This document shows, in pieces, positions 1-9,490 of a DNA stretch of 64,000 nt. Source of the DNA: Metridium senile (lineage: Eukaryota > Cnidaria > Anthozoa > Actiniaria > Metridiidae); contig OX459100.1 in the NCBI GenBank assembly GCA_949775045.1, forward strand, positions 18,289,268-18,353,267, given 5' to 3'. The position numbers and the translations under genes are program-made. How positions within the stretch are numbered: position 1 is the first letter of the stretch; every line of letters starts with the position of its first letter. The notes under the pieces were generated by a model. The model ran no database searches. It was not told where the DNA came from and saw only the letters and a program-made list of their open reading frames with translations.

Positions 1-598
1 CTGCAAGTAGGTGTATATAGGAAGTCACAAAAACTAAATGCAATAATTGTATTTCATCTATTATTTCAAAGACTATAACTAAGCAAAGGTACTTTCACAA
101 TATTGGACACAAATAGTAAAGAACAAATAGTTGAGTTTTGAAAGGTTTATTTATTTTCCACATACAAACGTAAATACCAATACAAAGATAAGCTAAATTA
201 AGTGGAGGGTGTAAGAGAGACAACCCAAAAGGGTGGAGTAAGTTACTCTTGCACCCAAAAGATTATTTGATAATTACTTAATTACAGTAAAACTTTAGAT
301 CAAATTAATGATAATGGATTAATAAATTAATAATATATTGACAGCTACATATACATACACTTGCCAATTGCAATTAGCAAATATATGCAATATAGTTGGA
401 CAAACGGATTTATGATTTACAAGAAATAAGTAGACATTTATATTGTTTCTTAAAAGTACTAAATTAAGATAAGTAAAATGTGGAATAAGTTAATACCCTA
501 CATCAAGGACAATAACATTTAGATCTAACATTTTGACTAAAATTGATCACTATATCAGAGCAAAAACACGTTATCTATGAAATATTAAATAAAATTGT
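1..598. repeat. Duplicated flank shared with 60620-61294
   Basis: AT-rich non-coding DNA that aligns in the same orientation to 60620-61294, for example around 24-130 against 60620-60730. It is the distal 3' flank of the TRIM-a duplication block, and the matching copy lies in the same place relative to TRIM-d. The repeat therefore reflects segmental duplication of a whole TRIM locus. No coding frame or RNA gene is visible. Confidence 0.75.
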
Positions 599-600
599 TA

Positions 601-1971
601 GAGTAGACGCACTTCCCTTGTGAACTGGATTCCAAGCTTCCTTGGAATTCCTAGGAATTCTTAGGAATTCCTAGGAATTCCAAGAAATTCCAAGTGATGC
701 AAATAAGCTTACCAGATATACCTTGGAATTTTTTGGAATGGCTTGGAATACAAACAACAGTTTTTGGAATTCCTAGGAATTCCTAGGAATTCCAAATGAT
801 AAACTATTAGCTACTTGGAATTTCTTGGAATAGTTTGGAATATCTATCAGTGAAGTGACAAAGGAATGTAGCACCTCATTGTCCCACCCATAATTGGAAT
901 GTGTCTCAGAAAAAAACTTCTTTGTGATTGGCTAAAAGGTTTGCTCTCACATGATTTGAATATGATATGTTACAACAGCCATTCAGTGCTTTGACTTTGA
1001 CTTAGAAGGTTTATAACAGACTTTAGCATGGATAATGGACCTTTCTACCTTGAAACTTTATGAGAATGACATGGACAATGTATCAATAAGTTACCTATGC
1101 TAAACTAGCAATGATCCCATAGAAATTAGCTTTGTTTGAGGTAAGAAACATTAAGAATGAGTTATATGTTACAATGATTAGTTGCTTGGCTCCCACTTTG
1201 CCATGTTATGAAGCAATTCAAAAGATTTCTATACACAGTAACTATACCTTAGGTAACATGTAGAAATCAATTGCTTGATTTATCAACAATAGTTGGTCTT
1301 ATAATAATAACAGTACTCTGAGCAGTATGTATTAAACTGATCATTGATTAAAAATTAACTACCTACAGTAATTGCCAAGGTTTAACTCTTGCTGTTCAAA
1401 ATACACTCATTGACACTTAATTACTAGTTAGTAGGATGATTTCATTCTATCCTCAAAATAATCATATCTTGAGCTTTCATAGTTCTCACCCTTGTCTGCC
1501 TCTATATACTCTATATTGATAACCAGATATAAACTTGTGTCTTGAATACATAAGACTATATAAAATTCTCAATTATTCCCAGAAATTCCATTTTGAACTA
1601 ATATAAAATTTCTACTGCACGCAAATACAAGCTTGGAATTCCTAGGAATTCCTAGGAAATCTAACAAAGCTTGGAATTCCTAGGAATTCTTAGGAATTCA
1701 ATGTCCCAATTACCGTGAATATTCACACCTAAATTCCTAGGAATTCCTAGGAATTCCTAGGAATTCATGAGAATAAAATCCTAGCAATTCCTAGGAAATT
1801 CCTAGGAATTCCTAGGAATTTCCAAGCTTTTTTCACAAGGGTAAATCCGTGAAACAAATATTACTAATTACTAGTAAATAGTGTTGACGAGACAATAGAT
1901 AACAAAGGAATTAGCATATTTTAGCACCAATTTTGTACTATTTATGCTTCACGGATTAAGTGCGTTTACTC
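601..1971. mobile_element. TA-flanked non-autonomous DNA transposon with palindrome arrays
   Basis: The ends are inverted: GAGTAGACGCACTT at the left and the complement of GAGTAAACGCACTT at the right. TA dinucleotides flank both sides (599-600, 1972-1973). The paralogous locus near 61291-61296 lacks the insertion and reads GTTACTGTG straight through, which supports the boundaries. Inside, 625-850 and 1625-1830 are packed with self-complementary runs built on GGAATTCCTAGGAATTCC. The right end carries an additional small hairpin (about 1842-1955) bounded by ATCCGTGAA-type inverted copies. There is no transposase ORF. TA duplication suggests mobilisation by a Tc1/mariner-type transposase; that assignment is inference. 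Confidence 0.75.
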
Positions 1972-1973
1972 TA

Positions 1974-2395
1974 CTGTGTAACAGTTGTTATTTAGTTGAA
2001 CATGGTGCTACTCGACCTATTTTTGAACATTTTTTAGTTGTTTTTTTAGTGACTATTAGTCACTATCAAAGTTAAGTAAAGTTGTAATGAGGTATTGTTT
2101 CCTTTTGTAATTGATGTTTCTGGTTGAATAATAGTGACTCAATAGTCACTAAATAGAAACTATTAGTTAGCAACTATTTTGTTTTATTTCATGATTTTTG
2201 GTTTAATTTTCAATCTATATCATAACTCAATTTGTTTGTAATTCTGGTCAAACCCTGTCAGTCAAATGCTACCATTGACTGTTAAGACTTGCAAGGAAAG
2301 GTTTTAAAGGGTTCCCTTACCATTTATTTGAAGGGGGCTTAGATTAGAGTCAAAATTACATTCAATTCAATTGACATACTCTTCCTAAAAATATG
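1974..2395. other. 3' flank of TRIM-a
   Basis: Non-coding sequence homologous to the flank of TRIM-d (61295-61834), including the shared CCTTTTGTAATTGAT stretch and the phrase around GAAACCCTGTCAG. It probably contains the 3' UTR of the minus-strand TRIM gene. I cannot place a polyadenylation site with confidence. Confidence 0.5.
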
Positions 2396-4549
2396 TCATT
2401 TAGTCATTGCTTTGTCAAAAAGGACAAAACCCCCTCCCCACATAGTACAAATCACTTGACCATCATTCAATACTGTTATGTAATAGGGAGAATGGGTTAG
2501 TTTACTTGACTGACCTACAGAACGACCATCCAATGTAAACTTATGAATCAAATGAGAATTATAATTACAGACCAGTAGATTGTTATCATTGTCAATAGCT
2601 AGACCCCAGGGACTCTGTAGCTGACAATCAGTGTAGTCCTTCCCACCAATGGTGGTTACTGTAGTGGGTGTCTGGTTGTCTTTCATCTCAATCACACGAA
2701 CTACTGAGTTGGCACAATCACTGACGTAGAATAGTCCATTGTGGGTAACTGTGCTAGACGGGCTTTGTACACTAAACTGATACTTATAGTCACCATCCTT
2801 TGTAAACACCTGTACACGATTGTTTGAATAGTCACATACAATGATGTTTGAATCATCATCAACGTGTACTCCATAAGGGCTATTAAATTGACCATTGCCA
2901 TTGCCCTCACAACCAAAGGTTCTCACCAGTTGTCCTGTTGCAGTGTTCACTATGCATATTCTTTCATTATTACTATCGGCAATGACTAAATCTGTATTAT
3001 TAAGAAATGCCAAACCAAATGGATGTTTCAACTGTCCACTGCTTGCACTACCATATGTCAGTAACAAATCTCCATGCATGTTGAACACTCTAACACAGTG
3101 TGATGGCCAATCTGCTACAGCAATCTTACTGTTTGTTTTATTCACTGCAATACCTGTAAAGTTCTTAGATCCTGTATTTAAGCCTTCTTTCAATTTGGAA
3201 TATCCTGTCATTTCCTTCATTTGTTGTGGCTTAACAAGCATGACCAATGGACTATTGGATACAGGAGTGCCGTGTACTTGCATATCTACTGTCAACTGAC
3301 CAGGAACACGTGGTTCAAAGTCTACTTCAATTTCATTATCGCCTGTCATCTGTATTTCATCTACTTTCACATCACCTTCTGGAGTAAACTGTATTGTTAC
3401 ATTTTCCAAGGATTCGTCCGTGACTTCTCCTTCTGATGTTTTGAGTTCTAATTTCAGCTTTGCTTTCTTTGTGGCCTCCATATTGCAAGGTTCAACTTTG
3501 ATTGAACTCATCTTTGGGTCAGCCTTCTTAACTGATCTTACTAGTCCTAAGCCAGTCTCAACTTGTTTGCAAAGTTCTTCATTGGGTTTGAATTTTATTC
3601 CAGAGATGCAGTTTTCAAACGGGTTGTAGGTGAAGTTTTGAAAGCATTCGCCGTCTCGGGTGTCGATCATTTCAGTTGCCGTTCCGTTTTCTATGAAGTA
3701 TTTGATGTACTCTTGTGCTTCTGTAGTGTGACGTATTATACGTAAATTCTTGTCAGCCTTCGTTATGCTTTTCTGAATTTCATTCAAAAGTTCTTGTTCG
3801 TTGTCAATGAGAGCTTTAACTAACTTTTTGGTTAGTTTCTTCACTTGTTCTTTAGCCTTTACTCCATTGTGTTTGACGAGGAGAGCGATTTCTTCTTGTT
3901 GTTTCTTTTCCTTTTCGTCAGTATTCAATTTATTGATTTCTTCAAGGTTTTTAGACAAAACGTCTTTTTTATTGTCAATGAACTCCTGCAGTGATGTTAC
4001 CTTGTGGTTGAGATGATGTTCGGTCAAGCAGTTTCTACAGATTAGCATATCGCAGTGTTGGCAGTTTAATTCCACGTCTTGTTTGTTGTGAGTTTCACAA
4101 GGACTTTCTTTTTTCAGAATTTTCTCGATGTCTTCTTTTTTCAAGTCAGACAAGGAAACAACTTCGTGATCATTGGTGAATTCTGAATGATTAGCAAGAC
4201 ATTCTTCGCACAACGATCGATTACAGTGGAGACATTGCCAAGAAGCTTGCGAATGACTCGCAGAAACTGAACAAACCTTCTCGTTTTCGATAAACGATAG
4301 GACTTGCAAGATTCTCGAGTGTACTGGACTGATCTGTAGGTCTTCTACGTCGTTTAGTTCTTGTAGCAGGGTTTGTGAGGTACATTGAGGACACTTGAAG
4401 ATGTTGACTTGTTCAGTGAGTTGTGCATGTCTCTTGATGCAAGACTTACAATATGTATGAAAACATTGTAACAACTTGGGTTCAATCAGCGTCTCGTTAC
4501 ACAACGAACATTGGACTTGGTGTTTGAGATTTGCTAGAAATGACTCCAT
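2396..4549 (-). CDS. TRIM-NHL protein (TRIM71-like architecture), TRIM-a
   Basis: A single-exon gene of 717 codons from the MESF start. Domains in order: C3HC4 RING (residues 14-56, C-x2-C...C-x-H-x2-C-x2-C...C-P-x-C), B-box 1 (about 104-130), B-box 2 (about 148-186), coiled coil (about 187-290), filamin/Ig-like domain (about 347-440) and six NHL-type beta-propeller blades to the end. Two B-boxes plus filamin plus NHL is the TRIM71 layout; TRIM2/3 have one B-box. The RING predicts E3 ubiquitin ligase activity, and NHL propellers in the family bind RNA or protein. The frame stays open 60 codons further upstream, but I start at MESF because all four paralogues share it and that leader is broken by a stop in TRIM-b. 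It is closest to TRIM-d in the distal half, and to TRIM-c in B-box 2 and the early coiled coil. Confidence 0.93.
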   Translation of the reverse strand: MESFLANLKHQVQCSLCNETLIEPKLLQCFHTYCKSCIKRHAQLTEQVNIFKCPQCTSQTLLQELNDVEDLQISPVHSRILQVLSFIENEKVCSVSASHSQASWQCLHCNRSLCEECLANHSEFTNDHEVVSLSDLKKEDIEKILKKESPCETHNKQDVELNCQHCDMLICRNCLTEHHLNHKVTSLQEFIDNKKDVLSKNLEEINKLNTDEKEKKQQEEIALLVKHNGVKAKEQVKKLTKKLVKALIDNEQELLNEIQKSITKADKNLRIIRHTTEAQEYIKYFIENGTATEMIDTRDGECFQNFTYNPFENCISGIKFKPNEELCKQVETGLGLVRSVKKADPKMSSIKVEPCNMEATKKAKLKLELKTSEGEVTDESLENVTIQFTPEGDVKVDEIQMTGDNEIEVDFEPRVPGQLTVDMQVHGTPVSNSPLVMLVKPQQMKEMTGYSKLKEGLNTGSKNFTGIAVNKTNSKIAVADWPSHCVRVFNMHGDLLLTYGSASSGQLKHPFGLAFLNNTDLVIADSNNERICIVNTATGQLVRTFGCEGNGNGQFNSPYGVHVDDDSNIIVCDYSNNRVQVFTKDGDYKYQFSVQSPSSTVTHNGLFYVSDCANSVVRVIEMKDNQTPTTVTTIGGKDYTDCQLQSPWGLAIDNDNNLLVCNYNSHLIHKFTLDGRSVGQSSKLTHSPYYITVLNDGQVICTMWGGGFVLFDKAMTK

Positions 4550-4641
4550 TTTACGCTTATTTTCTTGTATTAGGAAATAGCGATCGTTTAAGATGAAAGT
4601 TATTCGGGCAGTTACTGGGAAGTCTCGGATGATTGCACTAT

Positions 4642-4656
4642 CAGTTCCCGGAACTG
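4642..4656. promoter_or_regulatory. STAT/GAS-like palindrome upstream of TRIM-a
   Basis: CAGTTCCCGGAACTG is a perfect 15-bp palindrome containing TTCCCGGAA, which fits the TTCN3GAA consensus of STAT sites. It lies about 95 bp upstream of the MESF start. The same palindrome occurs at the equivalent place before TRIM-c, and a TTCCCAGAA variant before TRIM-b. STAT binding is inference from motif and conservation. Confidence 0.4.
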
Positions 4657-4705
4657 ACTGTTCGTAGAAGCACGATTGCGTGACTACAAACAACATGTAT
4701 GAGAA

Positions 4706-4713
4706 TGACGTCA
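4706..4713. promoter_or_regulatory. CRE/ATF-type motif upstream of TRIM-a
   Basis: TGACGTCA is a perfect cAMP-response-element palindrome. TRIM-c has TTACGTCA and TRIM-b has TTACGTGACGTC at the same relative position, so CRE/bZIP character is partly kept in all three leaders visible in the window. Confidence 0.35.
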
Positions 4714-5097
4714 CGTCTATGTAACACAATATCTTTTTATCGGCTAATCCGTTTATTGAGAGATCGAAAATGTAATGGATATTAAAGAACTAATGATCTG
4801 CTTTAGAATGAAAATAGTAACTTAGTTCCTAATTCATTAGTTAGCTAACTCGATTTCACTTAATAGACAGTATATATTATACACGCAAAGGAAGATAGAA
4901 CTGATCAGTTAAACTCTCCCTATAAAGACCTATCGAAAGCTATCGGTGTTTGTGAGTGAATCGATGAATTAACGTCTGTAATTAGAAAGGTATATCATTT
5001 TTACGATCATTACTAAAACACAACTGGTGTGTGTTTCATTGACCTTCGACGTTCACAGATACGTCAAGATACCATGCCCTATGTGGAAAGAATTTGT

Positions 5098-5515
5098 CTA
5101 CGAGACTGTTTGTTTGTTTTGCTTATTTATTTGTTTGTCCATAGATTTGTCTACTAATCTGTTTGTTTGTTCATTTGTTTGTCTGTTTGTTTCCGCTTTG
5201 TTCTTTTTGGTTCGTTTATATTTGTTTGTTAATATTTGTTTGTTTATTTGTTTGTTTGTCTGTTTGTTTGTTTATTTTTTTGGTTCGTTCATGTTTATTT
5301 GTTTGTTTATGTTTGTTTGTTAATGTTTGTTTGTTTTTTGCTTTTTATTTGTTGATGTCTGTTAATGTTTGTTTATTATTATTTGTTTGTTAATATTTGT
5401 TTGTTTATCTTTGTTTGTCAATGAGTGAATTCGTTACATTTTCTGTATATTGTTTTTGTTGTTTGTAATTTATTTGACTTCGCTTCGTTTATTTGTTTGT
5501 CTGACATGGTGTGAA
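5098..5515. repeat. Degenerate (TTTG)n tract
   Basis: Tetranucleotide-rich DNA (GTTTGTTT with interruptions). It recurs at the same position in every unit (about 9700-9990, 29584-29880, 34130-34410, 42780-43060, 49440-49590, 53656-53940) with different lengths. It generates spurious F/V/C/L-rich open frames on the plus strand. Confidence 0.9.
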
Positions 5516-5559
5516 TGTTTGTGGAGAAAAGTGAAGAATAAGAATGAAGGAAAAATAGA

Positions 5560-6260
5560 AAAACAGGATAAATGAAACAAGGGAATAAATTAATAGATGA
5601 ATGAACACATTATTGTATGAATGAATTAAGTAATGCAATATTAATTAATCCATAAATGCATATTTAGTAAAACAATAGTTTCCCTCGCAGCTGTTTTAAG
5701 TGTTGGGCTTCCTGTTTCGTTTCCCACTTGGTTGGGAGGGACACAGAAAGCAATGGGAAGGGATACAGGAAGCCCGACACTAAAGACGGCTGCGAGGGAG
5801 AGTATAAAATCTGAACTCAAATAGACTAATAATTGAGCGAACAAACAAACAACTAGTGGATAATGAACAATTTTACGAAATAAATCATATAAATGGACAG
5901 ACTACCGTACATATCAACAAACGAACAAGAAAACGAACAAATTGATAAAACGTACAATTGACACTATAAATGAATAGATGAATGAATAAATAACAAAGAG
6001 AGTGAAAATAGAAGAAAGGAGTGAAGGCTAGAATGATTGTATTGATAAATAAGTAAGTGAATAGATGAACCAACGAATGATCGATTAAATGAATGAATGA
6101 ATGATGGAATGAATGAATAAAAGCATTAATAAACGAACGAAAGAATGAAGGAATTAATGAACAAATGAACGGATGGATGAATGATTAGATGGAGGTATTA
6201 GTGAGGGATTTAGATAGTGAAGCTATGAGTGATCAATGTAAGAATGAATTCAAATAAATG
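5560..6260. repeat. Degenerate (GAAT/ATGA)n tract
   Basis: Purine-biased short tandem repeats of the GAATGAATGA type, with diverged stretches between. The tract is present in all seven spacer units. On the minus strand it produces S/F/I/H/L-rich frames that are not genes. Confidence 0.85.
5681..5799. mobile_element. Hairpin MITE, unit A copy
   Basis: A 119-bp near-palindrome beginning TCCCTCGCAG and ending CTGCGAGGGA, with a stem of roughly 45 bp around a short loop. The family is fixed at the same position in all seven units (10179, 30065, 34601, 43251, 49775, 54124). It therefore inserted before the units were amplified. Confidence 0.8.
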
Positions 6261-6328
6261 AAGAAAGATTGAAGAATTGATTGAATATATCAACACAATA
6301 TATATAATATATATATAAATTATATATA

Positions 6329-6412
6329 CAACCTCGTTTCGAGGGCCCTCTCCCTTCGCTTTTTCCCCGCCGCACCCAAAAGCGAAGGGAGAGGGCCCTG
6401 GGAACGAGGTTG
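6329..6412. mobile_element. Short GC-rich hairpin element unique to unit A
   Basis: An 84-bp hairpin starting CAACCTCG and ending CGAGGTTG, with arms GAGGGCCCTCTCCCTTCGCT and its near-complement around a CCCCGCCGCACCC loop. It sits inside a (TA)n run. The other units lack it, so it is a younger insertion, probably a small MITE targeting TA. Confidence 0.75.
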
Positions 6413-9400
6413 ATATATATAAACTACATATAAATTAATTGATGAATGGGTCAATGAGTGAGTGAATTTAATGATGCATTCATTCATTCATTCTTTCATG
6501 CATTCACCCTTTATATTTGTTCATTCATTCATTCATTTAGTTATTTATTATTTATTTATGTTGATTCCTGTTTTTTTTATTCAAATCAGCATGCTTCATT
6601 CCGATTGGCAAATACTTTCCCGCTTCACTGAGTCCCGACAGAACAAACGCACAGGTTACTGGCACAAGTGCACAAGGACGATTTAATGTCCTGAGGATTT
6701 GTGCCACAAATTGCTATACAGTCTACACAAAGGTAAATAATATTTATATCTATATTTGTCAGTATTTCGCTGCAGCGAGGAGAGAAGTGATAAGAACTAG
6801 CTAGAATCAAGGGCCGCTTCAAGTTTTGTCATAGAAATATAGTTTGGAGGTCTCATTTCTCGACCTAGTGTGTGATTTATTCTTTTGTGTTTAGTCTAGC
6901 TGGGCTGTTGTGGGAATACAAAGAATACACGTACAATTATAAACAAAAATACTACAGGTTTTGTTTGTAATATTTGACTTATTAACCTACAGAGAACTTA
7001 ATTGAGAGTGACAAAAGTTAAATTTTGAATCGATGGTGATATTTTCTGTTTAAATGGCATTTATTTATTCCTTTTTGACCAGTTAAATAGCATAATTTTT
7101 CTCTGTTTTCGAAACCCATTCGAAGAATAATACTTATGGAGATGAGATGACAAATTTAGAGCTTAAATTATCGTTATTTCCATGTTGTGTTGTGTATTTT
7201 GAACTTGACATAGAATAACTGACTATTGACATGCACATGCATGTGAAGTTATATAGATATTTTAGGGGGGAGGGGATGGGCGAATTTTTTGTTGCATGAT
7301 ATTTCTTTTCTCATAGAGACTATGCAGGTTTTCTTTTGTTTCCTTACTCAATATTTATTTCAGCCTTTTGTTGTTGTGGACAAATAATTTTTTAATACAG
7401 CTGTCCTAGGCCTGTAATTGTTTGTAATTGTTGGTAATTGTTCATCCCTTCCCTCAACCACCACCCCCTTCCCCCTTAAACCCCTTCCCCTTCACAAATA
7501 TCTAATGGACCATCCCCAACAATATACAATTTAATTTTAATATCATTATTGGTATAACAATATTCTGGTAATTGTTCTTCTTCTTATTATTATTTTCATG
7601 TTTTAATATATTTTACTATTAAATTAAGATTATTATTCCAAAAAGACTCACTGGGTTGTCACAACATGAGAGAAGTGTTAATAGAAGCAGGACGCAAAGC
7701 AATCCTCAAGTACTCTATAACTGTAACAGCACAGAAAGTAAGTTTTATATTTCATTGATAAAATACAAATTGATCAACATGCAAATAGGCATGCTGTGTG
7801 CTCTTATAAAGCACGCGCCTTAACCAGTCAGAATGTGTGATTTATAATATTTATTTGATAAAGTTATTTAAGATGCAAAAAGAAGCAAATAATATTGAAA
7901 TTAAAAAATTAACATCAAATTATTATTAATATTTTACTAACCTAGCCGTGGAATATATATTTTGTATTTTATATAGGTAATTTTCAAACTCAAATTTAAC
8001 ATTGATATATTTTTATTCTGTATTTGATTATATTTATACAAGTTATTTTATAAACTTATTTAAGATTATTGCTTTAATTGCTGCCGCGGCGGAGCGAACT
8101 AGAAGTGAGCGAAGCAAGGCAGTGATCCTATTTCAGTCAAAATTGTAGACATTTAGGCAGAAAAAATCGAGATTTTTTTCTACCACAATTCAATGCGAGT
8201 GTCGAGAAAACAATAGATTCTTTTGTTCAAGCTATCCCACAATCCAGCATTCTTTCTACCACAATGCAACTCGTGCTTCGTCTTCTTTCATCGACTCGAT
8301 AATGTACATTTATACTACTTTGATTCATGGTCTTAAAGACAAGTAATCTGACAACCATTATCAAAATTATTTTTACTTTGTCAAAACATTAATAAATAGA
8401 AAATTATTGACTGAAACTGTTTGAGAAGATATCTTCAACAAACAGGCATTTAGAAAGTCATTAAACTTGTGCCACGCGCGCCTGAGTCTCATTCGCATTG
8501 TATTTGCTTGTACTCTCCATGTGTTTGAAGATGTTTCGTATGTCACTCAGAATTTATCGGTTACTTCTTATCTCAAAGACAAGTAAAGTTGCAACAAGGT
8601 TTTGTCTCCTGTTGTATTTCAGCACTAAACAGTCACTAAATAGAAACAATAATTATTAGTTAGTAACCGATTTTGTTTTTATTTATGGTTTTATTGGTGA
8701 AGCACCTCTATTAAGCCTGTGTACAGACGTCCCCACCCCTCCCCCCTACGGGGAGAAAAATAGGGGGGGGAGGGGGGCGTGTGTACATAGGATACCTGTC
8801 TTTCACTCTTGCAAGTCTATTTCTTGCTAATTGATTCTACTATAAACAAAACTGAGGCAGCACTCATTAAACGTCAGCTGGACTAGTTATACATTGTATT
8901 CACTATCTAGAATCTGATTGGCTAAGAGTATGCAAACTATTTCTACAATCAGACAACATACAGATTACAACCATAAGTGAAAAATTATTGGCTAGCCAAT
9001 ATTTATTCTTTGCTAATCTGTAGATTGTACCTGCAATGCATTATTTGCCAGAAAGATCAATTAATATAATTATTGTCCTCTTTCATTGTTTTCTTGTTCA
9101 AAAAACTTCCTCTTCAACAATGTATAATAAAACAATGATTGAATTAATAATGATTGGGATACTGATTTTATAATGAAAATTAAAGGAATTAAGTTGCAAC
9201 GCTTCAGTTTCATCCTGAAACCATCGTGAGGTAAAACTAGATTATTGAATTCAGTTTTGTAAAACATCAGAATAATCAATGTCTTGGCATGTATAATAAC
9301 CCTCGTCCTTTGGAATTGGCTGATTACACTTGCCTCGACCTTGATTATTCTGGTTATCACAACAATTGTTTATTATTCTTATTTGCAATTTTCTTTATTG

Positions 9401-9490
9401 AAATTATTTACAATTGTCATTATTATCCGCTGATCGGCGTATTTTCATAAAAAAATGAACAGATCGGCGGATTTGGGGACCCCTATTCAC

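Larger units (their letters stand above)
4550..4912 (-). promoter_or_regulatory. 5' leader and putative promoter of TRIM-a
   Basis: This segment is conserved upstream of TRIM-a, TRIM-b and TRIM-c. It includes a GACAGTATATAT-like AT-rich element (about 4866) that could serve as a TATA-type sequence roughly 320 bp before the ATG. The part nearest the gene is also open in frame in TRIM-a and TRIM-c. The transcription start cannot be seen. Confidence 0.45.
4913..9490. repeat. Spacer repeat unit A (~4.6 kb)
   Basis: First copy of the head-to-tail spacer repeat. It opens with the ACCTATCGAAAGCTATCGG-type phrase and the block ending in ACACAACTGGTG, and closes at the ATCCGCTGATCGGCG motif before unit B. 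In order it holds a (TTTG)n tract, a hairpin MITE, an (ATGA)n tract, a second hairpin unique to this copy, an exon-like segment with a GTAAAT donor near 6732, a degenerate GGGGGAGGGG/CCACCCCC MITE-like stretch (7263-7530), a 24-codon frame (7666-7737), a C-rich/G-rich hairpin at 8728-8785 and a terminal hairpin around 9265-9355. No credible protein-coding gene is present. Confidence 0.85.

Noticed and set aside
2701..4016. Antisense and alternate-frame ORFs within the four TRIM genes
   Set aside because: Shadows of the real coding frame, with no domain of their own. They recur at the same offset in each paralogue.
5027..5393. Long plus-strand frames rich in F, V, C, L (also at 9689-10006, 29587-29892, 34083-34493, 42738-42929, 53706-53944)
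   Set aside because: They are translations of the (TTTG)n tract. Overlapping frames are open together, and lengths change with repeat copy number.
6580..6740. A possible first exon with a CCAAT box (GATTGGC) and an AAAG/GTAAAT donor in units A, B, C, F and G
   Set aside because: Conservation is explained by recent unit duplication. There is no open frame common to all copies and no downstream exon.
7666..7737. A 24-codon frame ending at a GTAAGT donor, present in five units (7666, 12108, 32002, 51682, 58386)
   Set aside because: It looks exon-like and has no indels, but the differences among copies (I/R, R/C, A/V, L/P/R) are nonsynonymous. That argues against coding constraint, and no partner exon can be identified.
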